The notes under the pieces are model-generated. The model saw only the letters and a program-made list of their open reading frames with translations. It was not told the DNA's origin and did not search any database. A program made the position numbers and the translations under genes. A DNA stretch of 64,000 nt from BOG-1112 sp964635325 (GTDB taxonomy: Bacteria; Bdellovibrionota_B; Oligoflexia; Oligoflexales; Bog-1112): NCBI GenBank assembly GCA_964635325.1, contig CAZWOL010000003.1, positions 11,279-75,278 on the forward strand, in the 5' to 3' direction. Shown here in pieces: positions 1 to 8,923 of this stretch. Positions within the stretch are counted from its first letter, which is position 1; every line of letters begins with the position of its first letter.

Positions 1-1
1 T

Positions 2-316
2 TACACAGATTTTGATAAGAAAATTGGTCATTTTCGGCGCTATGAACATAAGAGTCTCCTTAAAAAAATGGAAGACAGTGGATTCATTGTAAAAGAGTGG
101 GGCTATGCAGATTCTTTAGGTTTTTTTGCCACCTACATCCTAAAAAAATTAAAGCGTGGAGATAATCTCATTACCAAAAGAAAATTATTCCTATATGACC
201 AAATAATTTTTCCAATATCAGCTATTTTAGATAACGCTTTTAGAGGTTTTTTAGGTAAGAATATTTATATTTTTGGCGAAAAAATTGAACAGGTGAATGA
301 TGGCACACAAAATTAG
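2..316 (+). CDS. SAM-dependent methyltransferase, C-terminal fragment (5' truncated by window edge)
   Basis: The reading frame is open from base 2, so only the last ~104 residues of a longer gene are visible. The stretch DFDKKIGHFRRYEHKSL followed by a hydrophobic helix-turn region and the ending NIYIFGEKI matches the C-terminal part of class I methyltransferases often found beside GT2 glycosyltransferases in surface-polysaccharide loci. The SAM-binding motifs would lie upstream of the window and cannot be checked. The 3' end overlaps the next gene by about 20 bases, indicating translational coupling. The DNA is noticeably AT-rich: bases 121-180 contain 19 G/C of 60. The family call is by resemblance and moderately sure; the substrate is unknown. 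Confidence 0.6.
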   Translation, partial: YTDFDKKIGHFRRYEHKSLLKKMEDSGFIVKEWGYADSLGFFATYILKKLKRGDNLITKRKLFLYDQIIFPISAILDNAFRGFLGKNIYIFGEKIEQVNDGTQN

Positions 317-1061
317 TCTGATTATTCCTATCTATTGCGAAGCTCAACACCTTCGTGATTTTTTACAATTGATCGATGAAATTCAATTTTCAATTCCAAA
401 GGAACTTGTCTTCATCGATGATAAATCCAAAGATAACTCTTTAGAGATTTTAGAAAGTTTTCCATTCAAATCGGAAGTACAAATTCTGAAATCAGAAATA
501 AATAAAGGAAAAGGAGCTGCACTTCGCGAGGGAATTAAGCATGCTTCAGGAACAATTATTGGAATTCAAGACGCAGATTTTGAATATGATCCAGCTGATA
601 TTCATCAAATTTTAGATATGTTTATTCATAGAAATGCAGACGTAGTTTTTGGCAGTCGTTTTAAGAAAAATGCGCTGCAAGTTCATCGAACTTTTCATTA
701 TATGATCAATCGTCTCCTAACCCTTCTCAGCAACATTCTTTGTGGTTTATATCTGACAGATATGGAAACTTGCTACAAGTTTTTCAAAGCGGATATTATC
801 AAGGGAATTAATTTGGAATCGAATCGGTTTGGATTTGAACCTGAAATAACTGCAAAAATAGCGCGGCTTAAAACCCGTTTTTTTGAAGTACCAATTTCCT
901 ATTTTCCACGAACTTATTTGGAAGGTAAGAAAATAACTTGGAAGGACGGTTTTGCCGCTCTGAGACACATTATCTATTTCAACATTTTCGCACCGAAAAA
1001 ACCCTTCTTCAAAAACGAATTACCCGCGTTTTATAAGCCGAAAAACGTACAATTTCTCTAA
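297..1061 (+). CDS. GT2-family glycosyltransferase (dolichol-phosphate-mannose-synthase-like)
   Basis: A 254-residue cytoplasmic GT-A fold enzyme. The N-terminus ISLIIPIYCEAQHL is the nucleotide-binding start of GT2 enzymes. FIDDKSKDNS carries the first acidic pair and IGIQDADFEYDP is the DxD region that binds the metal and nucleotide sugar. The family transfers a sugar from a nucleotide donor to a lipid carrier or glycan. No C-terminal membrane helices are seen, as in soluble DPM1-like members. The start can be ATG at 297 or 300. It overlaps the preceding methyltransferase fragment and converges on the acyl-CoA oxidase gene with a 4-base overlap. The acceptor is not predictable. Base composition is AT-rich like its upstream partner, unlike the rest of the window. 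Confidence 0.85.
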   Translation: MMAHKISLIIPIYCEAQHLRDFLQLIDEIQFSIPKELVFIDDKSKDNSLEILESFPFKSEVQILKSEINKGKGAALREGIKHASGTIIGIQDADFEYDPADIHQILDMFIHRNADVVFGSRFKKNALQVHRTFHYMINRLLTLLSNILCGLYLTDMETCYKFFKADIIKGINLESNRFGFEPEITAKIARLKTRFFEVPISYFPRTYLEGKKITWKDGFAALRHIIYFNIFAPKKPFFKNELPAFYKPKNVQFL

Positions 1062-2944
1062 AACGACAGACTTGGTTGCTCGCTACTCCTGCGACTTGCT
1101 CCTACCCTCTTCTTCACCACCGCACGTGGTACGACCTCACCGCAGTTGTCTTTCTCAAGCAAGTTGAACGATACGTAGTCACGAGCGATTGGGGCGTGGA
1201 TGAGATGCTCGGGGATGCCAAAAGCTTCGATAAGGTAGCTGATGAAGGGGCAGAGATCCGCACAGAGCTTGCTGATTTGACGGTCAAGATTGCGCGCCTG
1301 GCTCCGTGAGAGAAGACCTTCGACAAGAAAAAATGCTAGGTCGTCTTTGATCGCTTGAAATGCGTAGAGGCGTGCAAGTTTTTCGATCACAGGATCGTCG
1401 AGGTCGGGATTTTGCAAGGCTTCGACGAAGGCATTGAGTGTAAAACGTTCTGCAAAAGCACGGGCCATTGCTTGAACGGTATTGGACTCTTCTGTCATCC
1501 AAGTTGTAAAAGCCTTTTCTTTGCCTTTCCAGTTTGCTTTCTGCATGCGCAGAGCCAATTTTGCGGTGTGAATCTGCTCGCGTCGTTCGAAGAGGTTGAG
1601 ACAGTCTTGGAGTGTTGTGAGCTTGCCACGAATGAATTTGAGTAGCATTGAGCTTTGAAGTTTGAGCAACTGCAATGGTGTAACTTGCGAGAGTAATTCT
1701 TTTGCAACCTTTTGCATCAGAACCGCATTGTCTCCTTCTGCAGTCAGACCAGCATGAGCACCAGCAAGTAGCTCTTGGAACATATTTGCAGCAAGGAATC
1801 CCTGACCTCCGCAACGTTCACGACAAGTTGTGATTGTATTTTCGGCATGCCATGTAACCAAAGCTTTGATAGCACAGCAGCGAATGATCTGATCTTTGGT
1901 GGTGTCGTGAAACGAGTATTCATTTTTGACTTGGTTCAGAGCAAAGTTAAGTGCATAGGTCCTAGCGAGTAAGGGCATCAAAGCATTGCGTTGCAGTTGG
2001 AAGTTGATCAGTGGCCAGCTGCTACGTCCATCAACACCCATCGCTTTGCGTTTTTGACTGTAGCGCAACGTAATGAGCAATGCCATTTTGGATGCACTTA
2101 GGGACATCGATGCTATGCAGACGCGACCGCTCAGAAGTTGGTCGGCCATCTTGAGAAAGCGATTGCGTTTGCCATGGATTGGGGATTGGTAGTTTCCGTT
2201 GTCGTCGATCGTTGCAAAGCCTGATAGCAAGTGGTCTTTGGGTACTTGAACATTGTCAAACCACAAGCGAGCGTTGTCGACACCGTTAAGACCGAATTTT
2301 GCCCCCATATCTTGAACCGTCACTCCCGGTACTGGACTCAGATCGTCCTGACGAATACGTACGAGAAATGCATGAACTCCGTAAGACTGAGTCTCGATAC
2401 GTAGCTGCGCAAAAACGACAGCCCAGTGTGCATGGCAGTAGCCGTTGGTAATCCAGTATTTTTGCGAAAGTGTGGTCGGTGTATTGATCGTGAAGCTTTG
2501 ATCTTCGACATTGTAGGTTGCTTCGCATTCCATCTCGACTGCGTTATTGCCAAAGCCGAGTTCGGTGAGAGCAAAGCATCCGACTGCATCGAGTTTGTTA
2601 GCTTGGTCAATGAGGCTGTGCCAGCGCTCTCGGTTGGCAAATTTTAGGAGTGTTCCTCCAAATAAATTCGCCTGTACGGTCAATTTCGTAACAAACGAAC
2701 CATCGATAAGTGCACATACATCATGCAGAGCAAAAATACGACGCGGGTCTTTTTCAAAATCATAGAGATTGACGAGACCGGCTTGGAAGAGCTTGCGGAG
2801 GCGTTTGTAGGCAAGCTCTTTTTGTTCGTTCTGAGAAATATCTAAGCGAGGTGTGTAGATAGGATCAGAGAAAAGAAGCTTGAGTTTTTCTCTAAACTCA
2901 TGATTGTCGTTTTCAAGTATTGCGTTGAGTCTTTTTAGCTTCAT
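1058..2944 (-). CDS. Acyl-CoA oxidase / acyl-CoA dehydrogenase family protein (ACOX-like)
   Basis: A 628-residue flavoenzyme resembling peroxisomal acyl-CoA oxidases, which make trans-2-enoyl-CoA with FAD and pass electrons to oxygen. FALTELGFGNNAVEMECEAT is the FAD-binding middle-domain motif (C/F-x-TELGhGSN type). RERCGGQGFLAANMF and the following LTAEGDN contain the flavin-contacting and catalytic-Glu regions typical of ACOX C-terminal halves. Length fits ACOX (about 600-700) rather than short-chain dehydrogenases (about 380). An AGGGAGA Shine-Dalgarno sequence sits 5 bases before the ATG. The gene stands alone, without other beta-oxidation genes next to it, and its 3' end overlaps the GT2 gene tail to tail. 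Whether it reduces oxygen or an electron-transfer flavoprotein cannot be decided from sequence alone. Confidence 0.88.
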   Translation of the reverse strand: MKLKRLNAILENDNHEFREKLKLLFSDPIYTPRLDISQNEQKELAYKRLRKLFQAGLVNLYDFEKDPRRIFALHDVCALIDGSFVTKLTVQANLFGGTLLKFANRERWHSLIDQANKLDAVGCFALTELGFGNNAVEMECEATYNVEDQSFTINTPTTLSQKYWITNGYCHAHWAVVFAQLRIETQSYGVHAFLVRIRQDDLSPVPGVTVQDMGAKFGLNGVDNARLWFDNVQVPKDHLLSGFATIDDNGNYQSPIHGKRNRFLKMADQLLSGRVCIASMSLSASKMALLITLRYSQKRKAMGVDGRSSWPLINFQLQRNALMPLLARTYALNFALNQVKNEYSFHDTTKDQIIRCCAIKALVTWHAENTITTCRERCGGQGFLAANMFQELLAGAHAGLTAEGDNAVLMQKVAKELLSQVTPLQLLKLQSSMLLKFIRGKLTTLQDCLNLFERREQIHTAKLALRMQKANWKGKEKAFTTWMTEESNTVQAMARAFAERFTLNAFVEALQNPDLDDPVIEKLARLYAFQAIKDDLAFFLVEGLLSRSQARNLDRQISKLCADLCPFISYLIEAFGIPEHLIHAPIARDYVSFNLLEKDNCGEVVPRAVVKKRVGASRRSSEQPSLSF

Positions 2945-3212
2945 GAGGGTCTCCCTGGATCACAAATATAGCAGCTAGGATCTCGTCAGGGGTTAATCTG
3001 GGACCTTCCGAAAAGTATCGCAAGTGTTTTTTGGTGGCCGTAGGCTAGTAGCTATTGATCTCTGCATAGCTAATCTCATCCTACAGATTGGCTAAACAGA
3101 GACCCCACTCTCTAGGGGTACCTAAGCCCAGGCGTTCTCTGCTACCTTCGACAAGCGCCCAATACTCATCTTTCTTTGCGTCGCTTAAAAAAGAGTGACC
3201 TACAAGGTGGCA
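2945..3212. other. Intergenic stretch with coding-like in-frame tail after the MFS stop
   Basis: Between the MFS transporter stop (3213-3215) and the acyl-CoA oxidase start no gene with a start codon is apparent. However, on the minus strand the MFS frame continues past TAA for 43 sense codons (3212 down to 3084) before TAG at 3081-3083. This tail reads FLSDAKKDEYWALVEGSR followed by RLGLGTPREWGLCLANL, which looks protein-like. After the TAG the same frame continues with a short segment, another stop, and a further coding-looking piece (HLRYFSEGPRLTPDEILA). It could be a decayed gene, a lost C-terminal domain or chance. No clear terminator was seen. Confidence 0.35.
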
Positions 3213-4454
3213 TTATTTGTAGCTGCGAAGATTAAGAGCAAGAATGGCAGAGGCTGCAAGACAGACTGGAATGATCGTAAGTGCAGCATGGAAGGCTTCG
3301 CTTGTGTAGGTTTCCACACCAACGACGCTCGTACCACTGACTCCAACTAGAATGAAGGCAATCAGAGGCTGCAAGAGTGGGCCACTAAGCATGGTGATCA
3401 TGTTGGTCATACCCATCGCTACGCCTTGGATGGAGGGTGACAGAACACGATTGATGAGTACAAAGGGAATTTGGTAGACCGTTGCAAAGATACCTAGACC
3501 AAACATCATGAATCCCACTGTCGAAGGGGACTTTGGTCCATACAGAATCAGAAGCATAAAGCATAGGGTACCGACTGCTCCACAGAACATCAGCGTTGCG
3601 ACACGTACAGAAATAGCCAGACGTCCGATGAATGGGCTTCCGGTTGCAATGCCTACAAAAATCATCGACACTGCCGAACTTGCACTCACCAAATCCATAT
3701 GCGTTGTATTCATAAAGAACGGGATAGCCCACAAACCCGCAAAGCTTGTGACGACAGAAAAGACAGCAAATGCATAAAGGCCACCGAACCATACCGCTTT
3801 GGAACGTACAACAATCTTAAGAGCATCGATAAGTGGCACACGATTGGCACCTTCAAAGTTTTCTTCGCGTTTGGAAAATGTCAGAATAGCAATCGCAATG
3901 ACAAAGGCTATGCTACCACAAAGGTACATTACCGCACGCCAGTTGTAGGCTACGACCATACGTGAAAATAAAGCATTGGCTCCTGAAACACCACACATGG
4001 CAATGAATTCACACAAAGCCATGAGTAGGGGAAAAAGTTTGGGTCCAAACCAACGACCGGTTGCAACAACGAGACCTATAAAGGCAAATGCAGAACCAAA
4101 GCCCATCAAAATGCGTGCAGCGATGGCAAAAGGGACAGAGGTAGCCAGAGCAAAAAGTATACACGATACTGCAATGAGGCTCAGTGCTGATGAGGAGACT
4201 TTGCGCACACCAAAGCGATCAAAGATGAATCCGACAGGGATCTGCACAAGTAGATAGGAGTAGTAGAAACTTGAGGAAAGTAGGCTCAGTCCCTTTGCAT
4301 CGATGTCGAAGCTCTGTTTGATGCTCGTAGCAAGGATGCTAATGATGCCCTGCAGAGAGAATTGGAAAACGCAAAAAACAGTGAGCAAAAACCAGCCAAT
4401 CCAGTGGCGTTGCGCAGACCAAAAGGCATGCAATCTATTTGAAATCGTGGGCAT
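3213..4454 (-). CDS. Major facilitator superfamily (MFS) transporter
   Basis: A 413-residue inner-membrane permease with about 12 hydrophobic segments. After transmembrane segment 2 it carries PVGFIFDRFGVRKV, the MFS loop 2-3 signature (G-x3-D-R-x-G-R/V). The N-terminal half (GFGSAFAFIGLVVATGRWF) resembles MFS permeases of intracellular gammaproteobacteria such as Legionella and Coxiella, but the substrate is not predictable. The ATG at 4454 precedes a typical short cytoplasmic N-terminus. The gene is monocistronic in appearance. Immediately after the stop the same frame stays open for another 43 codons, described separately. Confidence 0.85.
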   Translation of the reverse strand: MPTISNRLHAFWSAQRHWIGWFLLTVFCVFQFSLQGIISILATSIKQSFDIDAKGLSLLSSSFYYSYLLVQIPVGFIFDRFGVRKVSSSALSLIAVSCILFALATSVPFAIAARILMGFGSAFAFIGLVVATGRWFGPKLFPLLMALCEFIAMCGVSGANALFSRMVVAYNWRAVMYLCGSIAFVIAIAILTFSKREENFEGANRVPLIDALKIVVRSKAVWFGGLYAFAVFSVVTSFAGLWAIPFFMNTTHMDLVSASSAVSMIFVGIATGSPFIGRLAISVRVATLMFCGAVGTLCFMLLILYGPKSPSTVGFMMFGLGIFATVYQIPFVLINRVLSPSIQGVAMGMTNMITMLSGPLLQPLIAFILVGVSGTSVVGVETYTSEAFHAALTIIPVCLAASAILALNLRSYK

Positions 4455-4512
4455 AAAATCTTCTGTAAATATGAAAGGACAATTGCGAAGTTAGCGACTA
4501 TCAAGGTTCTTG

Positions 4513-4800
4513 TCAATTATTCTCAGGATTGGGCCAATCGGAGAAGGGGAAGGGTTTGGTCTCACTATTAAAAGTCAGAAATAGGCAAATCTGGTAGGCA
4601 TAGCGACTGAGGCTTTTTGCAAAATAAAGAAGCTGCAGATTGGTCTGGTCTGAGATTAAAACAAGCACAAATTGTAAGAGGATGATACCTAGAAAGAGCA
4701 ACTTCACTAGCCACAGGATGGCTAAAAAGAGCAGCATATAAAGGGCACGTACCCACTTGTCTTGCTGCTGAACACGGTCGAGAAGTTCGTTGTTGTCCAT
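4513..4800 (-). CDS. DUF4389 small membrane protein
   Basis: About 95 residues with one long or two short hydrophobic helices (LYMLLFLAILWLVKLLFLG and the following segment), then QLLYFAKSLSRYAYQICLF and a C-terminal KPFPFSDWP. That combination is the signature of DUF4389 proteins, which have no assigned function. The ATG at 4800 is preferred over the one at 4809, because AAGG lies 6 bases before the former and abuts the latter. It is transcribed divergently from the serine recombinase, the two starts being 85 bases apart. Probably an inner-membrane protein. Confidence 0.75.
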   Translation of the reverse strand: MDNNELLDRVQQQDKWVRALYMLLFLAILWLVKLLFLGIILLQFVLVLISDQTNLQLLYFAKSLSRYAYQICLFLTFNSETKPFPFSDWPNPENN

Positions 4801-4885
4801 AAGAAGCATCCTTGCGTTGCTTTATGTCAGAATTATATCATATTGCGAGCCAGAGAAGTCTCCATCACAATACAAGGTTGTCTTG

Positions 4886-5512
4886 ATGAAAAATGTTGCA
4901 GTTTACTACCGAGTCTCGACCGACAAGCAGGATATCGCAAGTCAACAAACTGCGATCGAGACTTGGCTAAGCCATGTGCATCCCGACAAGCAGCCTAAGA
5001 GTGTGACCTATTTTAGGGACGAGGGTATTTCGGGGAAGACCGATAACAGACCTGCGTTTAAGCAAATGCTGGACCAAGCTTATGCAGGAAAAATCGATAC
5101 GATCATCGTCTACCGCTTGGATCGTTTTAGTCGTAATGCAACATCTGCAATACGTATGCTTCTTAATTTAGATGAAGTTGGAGTTGCGTTCATATCGGTT
5201 ACCCAACCTGTTTTGAATCTCAGTCACGAAAACCCCTTTCGACGCACGATGCTTGCTGCATTTGCTGAAATTGCAGAGTTGGAACGAGATACTATCGTCG
5301 CTCGTGTGCATGCAGGCCTCAAGGCAGCACGCAAGCGTGGAGTGGTTCTCGGTCCCCCACGTAAGATCAACGAGGATATGCGTACGGAGGCGTACACTCT
5401 CCGTGCCAGCGGAAAAACCGTTCGTCAGATTGCTCACGAGCTTAAAATTAGCGTTGGATCGGTCTCCAAACTCCTCCAGAATTCTCCAAGCAATGCCGAC
5501 CTTGTCGAATAG
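4886..5512 (+). CDS. Serine recombinase (resolvase/invertase family)
   Basis: A 208-residue site-specific recombinase. VAVYYRVSTDKQ holds the nucleophilic serine (Ser11). YRLDRFSRN (about 76-84) supplies the conserved arginines of the active site, and RRTMLAAFAEIAELER is the E-helix. The C-terminal HTH (KTVRQIAHELKISVGSVSKLL, about 177-197) binds DNA. The ATG at 4886 is chosen because AAGG lies 8 bases upstream and it begins the conserved domain exactly; the frame is open further upstream without a good ribosome-binding site. No transposase, invertible segment or res-like site was recognised beside it, so it may be a remnant of a mobile element or a domesticated recombinase. Confidence 0.9.
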   Translation: MKNVAVYYRVSTDKQDIASQQTAIETWLSHVHPDKQPKSVTYFRDEGISGKTDNRPAFKQMLDQAYAGKIDTIIVYRLDRFSRNATSAIRMLLNLDEVGVAFISVTQPVLNLSHENPFRRTMLAAFAEIAELERDTIVARVHAGLKAARKRGVVLGPPRKINEDMRTEAYTLRASGKTVRQIAHELKISVGSVSKLLQNSPSNADLVE

Positions 5513-5592
5513 CATTTGCATAATTACTGACTTTCCCCTATAGCCATTCTTGTTTTCCAGCATCTTTTATTGTGCCGCAGGAGCTTTCATCG

Positions 5593-6816
5593 ATGACGAA
5601 GGTCTTGAAAATACTCAATGGTTCGTTTCTTGTCGCAGGCACTAGCATTGGTGGGGGCATGCTTGCTCTTCCCGTGCTCTGCGCACGCGTTGGTCTTCTA
5701 CCATCACTGCTTGTTATGTTGGGTATTTGGATCTTCATGACCAGCACGGCACTGATCTATCTTGAGTGTTCGACCTGGATGGAACGCGATACGCATCTCG
5801 TCACGATGGCCTCTCGACTCTTAGGTAGCTGGGGCAAAAAAGTATGTTGGAGTGTCTTCATCTTCATCTGCTATGCCTCTCTTGTTGCGTATGTCTCGAG
5901 TGGGGGACGGATGATCCAAGAATTCTTGGAAGCACGTTTTGCTCTGCATATGCCAGAGATTTTCCCCTACCTTCTTTATACGATGATCTTTGGGGGACTG
6001 ATCTTTCTCAGCACACACCTTGTGAGTACGATCAATTCCATACTTTTTATTACGATGGTAAGTCTCTTTCTCTTGATGCTGCAGGGGGCCTGGAGTGTCG
6101 ATTCGAATCTGCTCATTCGTCAGGATTGGGATCTACATGAGATTGTATCGTTGGTCCCTATGATGCTCTGTACTTTTAGTTTTCCAGGCATAGTGCCAGT
6201 GCTAGCGAGTTACCACAAAGGTGAGGTGCAACGCATTCGTCTATCCATACTCTGCGGTACTGGAATTACGGTTTTGACCTACACGATCTGGTTGATGACC
6301 ATACTCGGTAATGTACCCTGGGAAGGTGCCCATGGTCTTCACTGGGCCCTCCTCAGTGACAAGCATGCCTGTGATAGTTTGGTGCATTTTCTCGACAATC
6401 CGTGGATCGACATGCTGGCCCAAGGCTTTGCTTTCTTGGCCCTTTCGACGTCATTTATTGGTCTGTCTGTGGGGCTAAGCCACTTTTTGGGGGATGCCTT
6501 CAACATTTCACAAAAAACTTGGGGAGGGTGCCTTGCGCTCTTTCTTATGATCATTATCCCTACCCTGGCTATTAAGTTTCAGTTCGAAAAGGTTTTTTTC
6601 AACGCTCTCAATATTTCGGGAGGGGTTGGGGATGCAATCCTAAGTGGTTTTTTACCTGCCCTTATGCTGTGGAGAGGCCGTTACATAGAAAATTTACCGA
6701 GTAAGTACCGCTTTTATGGCAACAAACTGGTCTTAATGGTTATTTTCTTTCTATCGGCGTCCATTCTTAGCTATGAGGTCTTACGTTTGTTACGGCCTTT
6801 GTTCTTGCGAGCTTAG
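5593..6816 (+). CDS. Aromatic amino acid permease (HAAAP family, TyrP/Mtr-like)
   Basis: A 407-residue inner-membrane transporter with about 11 hydrophobic segments. The N-terminal VAGTSIGGGMLALPV is the hallmark of the hydroxy/aromatic amino acid permease family, which imports tryptophan or tyrosine with protons. CTFSFPGIVPVLASY mid-protein is also typical. The ATG at 5593 is supported by AGGAG nine bases upstream; a GTG at 5572 in the same frame lacks a ribosome-binding site. Such permeases are common in host-associated bacteria that scavenge aromatic amino acids. It stands alone between the recombinase and the ABC operon. Choice between Tyr and Trp as substrate is open. Confidence 0.88.
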   Translation: MTKVLKILNGSFLVAGTSIGGGMLALPVLCARVGLLPSLLVMLGIWIFMTSTALIYLECSTWMERDTHLVTMASRLLGSWGKKVCWSVFIFICYASLVAYVSSGGRMIQEFLEARFALHMPEIFPYLLYTMIFGGLIFLSTHLVSTINSILFITMVSLFLLMLQGAWSVDSNLLIRQDWDLHEIVSLVPMMLCTFSFPGIVPVLASYHKGEVQRIRLSILCGTGITVLTYTIWLMTILGNVPWEGAHGLHWALLSDKHACDSLVHFLDNPWIDMLAQGFAFLALSTSFIGLSVGLSHFLGDAFNISQKTWGGCLALFLMIIIPTLAIKFQFEKVFFNALNISGGVGDAILSGFLPALMLWRGRYIENLPSKYRFYGNKLVLMVIFFLSASILSYEVLRLLRPLFLRA

Positions 6817-6944
6817 CCGAATTCACGTAGACGTTTTGAAGTGTGTAGCCAATTCGCTCGCATGCTGAGCGATAGCCAGCTTTGAATATAAAAAACAGAC
6901 GACAACCTAGATCAACAGCTCGATTTTATTCAGGATTATAAACC

Positions 6945-7649
6945 ATGACCCTACTAGCCATGCATAATGTGCTTTATACGTGGGATGATTCAAATTCTCC
7001 GCTCCTTGATTGCGAGGAATTTCATGCGGATGCCGGCTCCAAGATTCTGATTAGGGGGCCGAGTGGTAGCGGCAAGTCGACACTACTCAATCTCATCGGT
7101 GGTGTTCTTGTCCCACAAAAAGGAAGTATCTCCATACTTGGTACAGAAATACAACGTCTTTCCAATTCAGAACGTGATCGCTTTCGTGCGGATCATATGG
7201 GTTTTATTTTTCAGATGTTCAACCTTCTTCCCTACCTAAATGTGCTCGAAAACGTTCTTCTGCCTCTGCGTTTTTCTGAACATAAATTGCAAAAACTAAG
7301 AAAAAACAAAGTCGATCCCAAGCAAGAAGCCGAACGTCTACTCACAGCTCTAGGTTTGGATGCAAAACTCAACCAACGCGTGAGTACGCTCAGTGTTGGT
7401 CAGCAGCAGCGGGTTGCTGTTGCGCGTGCACTGATGGGATCTCCTGAGCTCATTATGGCAGACGAACCCAGTTCTGCGCTCGACAGTGACACACGAGCTG
7501 CTTTTCTTGAATTGCTCTTTCGCGAGTGTGAGCGCTCGCAGACGACTTTACTCTACGTCAGCCATGATCAGGGTCTAGAAAACTACTTCGATCGCTGCGT
7601 ACCCATCAGCCATTTTAATGCGACGAGCGAGGGAGTTTTAGCATTATGA
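6945..7649 (+). CDS. ABC transporter ATP-binding protein (LolD/MacB type)
   Basis: A 234-residue nucleotide-binding subunit. The Walker A motif GPSGSGKST is at about 38-46, the signature LSVGQQQRVAVARAL at about 149-163 and Walker B LIMADEPSSALD at about 169-180. The Q-loop reads FIFQMFNLLP. It belongs to the LolD/MacB/FtsE-like group that drives type VII mechanotransmission permeases rather than solute importers. The stop overlaps the permease ATG (ATGA, 4 bases), so the two are coupled. The next gene encodes a DUF3299 protein, a context known from zinc-responsive loci such as zrg of Vibrio. No strong ribosome-binding site precedes the ATG. Confidence 0.93.
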   Translation: MTLLAMHNVLYTWDDSNSPLLDCEEFHADAGSKILIRGPSGSGKSTLLNLIGGVLVPQKGSISILGTEIQRLSNSERDRFRADHMGFIFQMFNLLPYLNVLENVLLPLRFSEHKLQKLRKNKVDPKQEAERLLTALGLDAKLNQRVSTLSVGQQQRVAVARALMGSPELIMADEPSSALDSDTRAAFLELLFRECERSQTTLLYVSHDQGLENYFDRCVPISHFNATSEGVLAL

Positions 7650-8911
7650 TTTCGTCACTACGTCTATCTATCAGCAGTATGTGTAATCGTTTTTTTTCGA
7701 CCACACTCACCATGCTCTCTATTGCAATGACCGTTGCGTTGCTACTGAGTATAGATCGCATTCGCGAAGGTGTGCGTCATCAGTTTGAGCAGACGCTCTC
7801 TGGTATGGACCTTGTCGTTGGTCCGCGTGGGGGCTCACTCAACGTGCTCCTATACTCAGTCTTTCATATTGGCAGCCCGAATAACAACGTGTCGTGGAAA
7901 AGCTACGAAAGTTTGCGTGCACACCCCGAGGTTGCATGGACTATCCCGATTTCGATGGGAGACTCGCATCGTTCGTATCCCGTAATTGGTACGGATGACA
8001 ATTTCTTTCAGCACTTTAAAGTTGCTGGTCAGAGTCTTTCTTTTCAGGATGGGCGCGCCTTTCACGATGGCTTTGAAGCTGTTCTTGGCGCTGATGTTGC
8101 AAAAAAACTCGGCTACAAGGTTGGACACAAGATCGTTCTCTCTCACGGAATGGGTGAGGCATCCTTTCACAGTCATGATGAAAATCCATTTGCCGTTGTT
8201 GGTATTTTGAAAAAAACAGGCACTCCTGCAGATCGTACTGTACACATTCGCTTAGACAGCCTAGACGCATTGCATCACGAGTGGGTAGAAGACGAACATG
8301 AGCATGAGCATGAACATGAGCATGACGAACACGAACATGATGAAGCTAGCGGCACACCACGTAGCATCAGTGCTTTTATGGTAGGACTTAAGTCGAGAAT
8401 GGGCATCTTGTCGTTCCAACGCATGGTTAACGAGTATGCTCACGAACCTGTGATGGCAGTGATTCCAGGGCTTGCGTTTAAAGAGCTATGGACACTGGTG
8501 TCGAGTGCTGAAGCGGCCTTGCTGGTCATTTCAGTATTCGTGATGATCGTTGCTATGCTCGGAATGCTTGCATCGCTGTTAACCACACTGGAAAATCGTC
8601 GTCGAGAGATCGCAATACTTCGCGCAGTCGGAGCGCGCCCGTCGAGTATATTTGCTCTGGTGCTCAGTGAGGCTATCTTCTTGGGTCTTGGAGCCTACAT
8701 CTTGGGATTTGCATCGATGTTCCCCCTTGTCGCAAGCATTGGCCCATGGTTTGAACAACGCTACGGATTTAGGATGTCCATGTCTCCGCATTTGGCCTAT
8801 GATCTTCCGCTACTGGGGGCTGTGCTCGTCTTTGCAGTGCTTGCAGGTGTCATACCGGCATTGCGAGCCTATAGACGTTCATTGGCTGATGGATTGAGTG
8901 TACGGATCTAA
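7646..8911 (+). CDS. FtsX/MacB-type ABC permease with histidine-rich periplasmic stretch
   Basis: A 421-residue permease with one N-terminal transmembrane helix, a large periplasmic domain and three C-terminal helices (VISVFVMIVAMLGMLASLL, an ALVLSEAIFLGLGAYILGF region and LLGAVLVFAVLAGVIP), the classic FtsX/MacB topology. ENRRREIAILRAVGARPSS is the coupling helix of this family. A run alternating His and Glu (DEHEHEHEHEHDEHEHDE, about 216-233) lies in the periplasmic domain and should bind divalent metals such as zinc. It is translationally coupled to the ATPase. Together with the DUF3299 gene it probably forms a metal-linked export or envelope-remodelling system; the transported molecule is unknown. 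Confidence 0.88.
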   Translation: MISSLRLSISSMCNRFFSTTLTMLSIAMTVALLLSIDRIREGVRHQFEQTLSGMDLVVGPRGGSLNVLLYSVFHIGSPNNNVSWKSYESLRAHPEVAWTIPISMGDSHRSYPVIGTDDNFFQHFKVAGQSLSFQDGRAFHDGFEAVLGADVAKKLGYKVGHKIVLSHGMGEASFHSHDENPFAVVGILKKTGTPADRTVHIRLDSLDALHHEWVEDEHEHEHEHEHDEHEHDEASGTPRSISAFMVGLKSRMGILSFQRMVNEYAHEPVMAVIPGLAFKELWTLVSSAEAALLVISVFVMIVAMLGMLASLLTTLENRRREIAILRAVGARPSSIFALVLSEAIFLGLGAYILGFASMFPLVASIGPWFEQRYGFRMSMSPHLAYDLPLLGAVLVFAVLAGVIPALRAYRRSLADGLSVRI

Positions 8912-8923
8912 GGAATCACTACG

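Noticed and set aside
1284..1814. 176-codon minus-strand ORF within the acyl-CoA oxidase gene
   Set aside because: It lies in another frame of a clearly conserved gene and encodes a low-complexity Cys/Arg/Ser-rich peptide.
5168..5563. Minus-strand ORF across the recombinase gene
   Set aside because: Antisense to conserved recombinase sequence, no domain and no ribosome-binding site.
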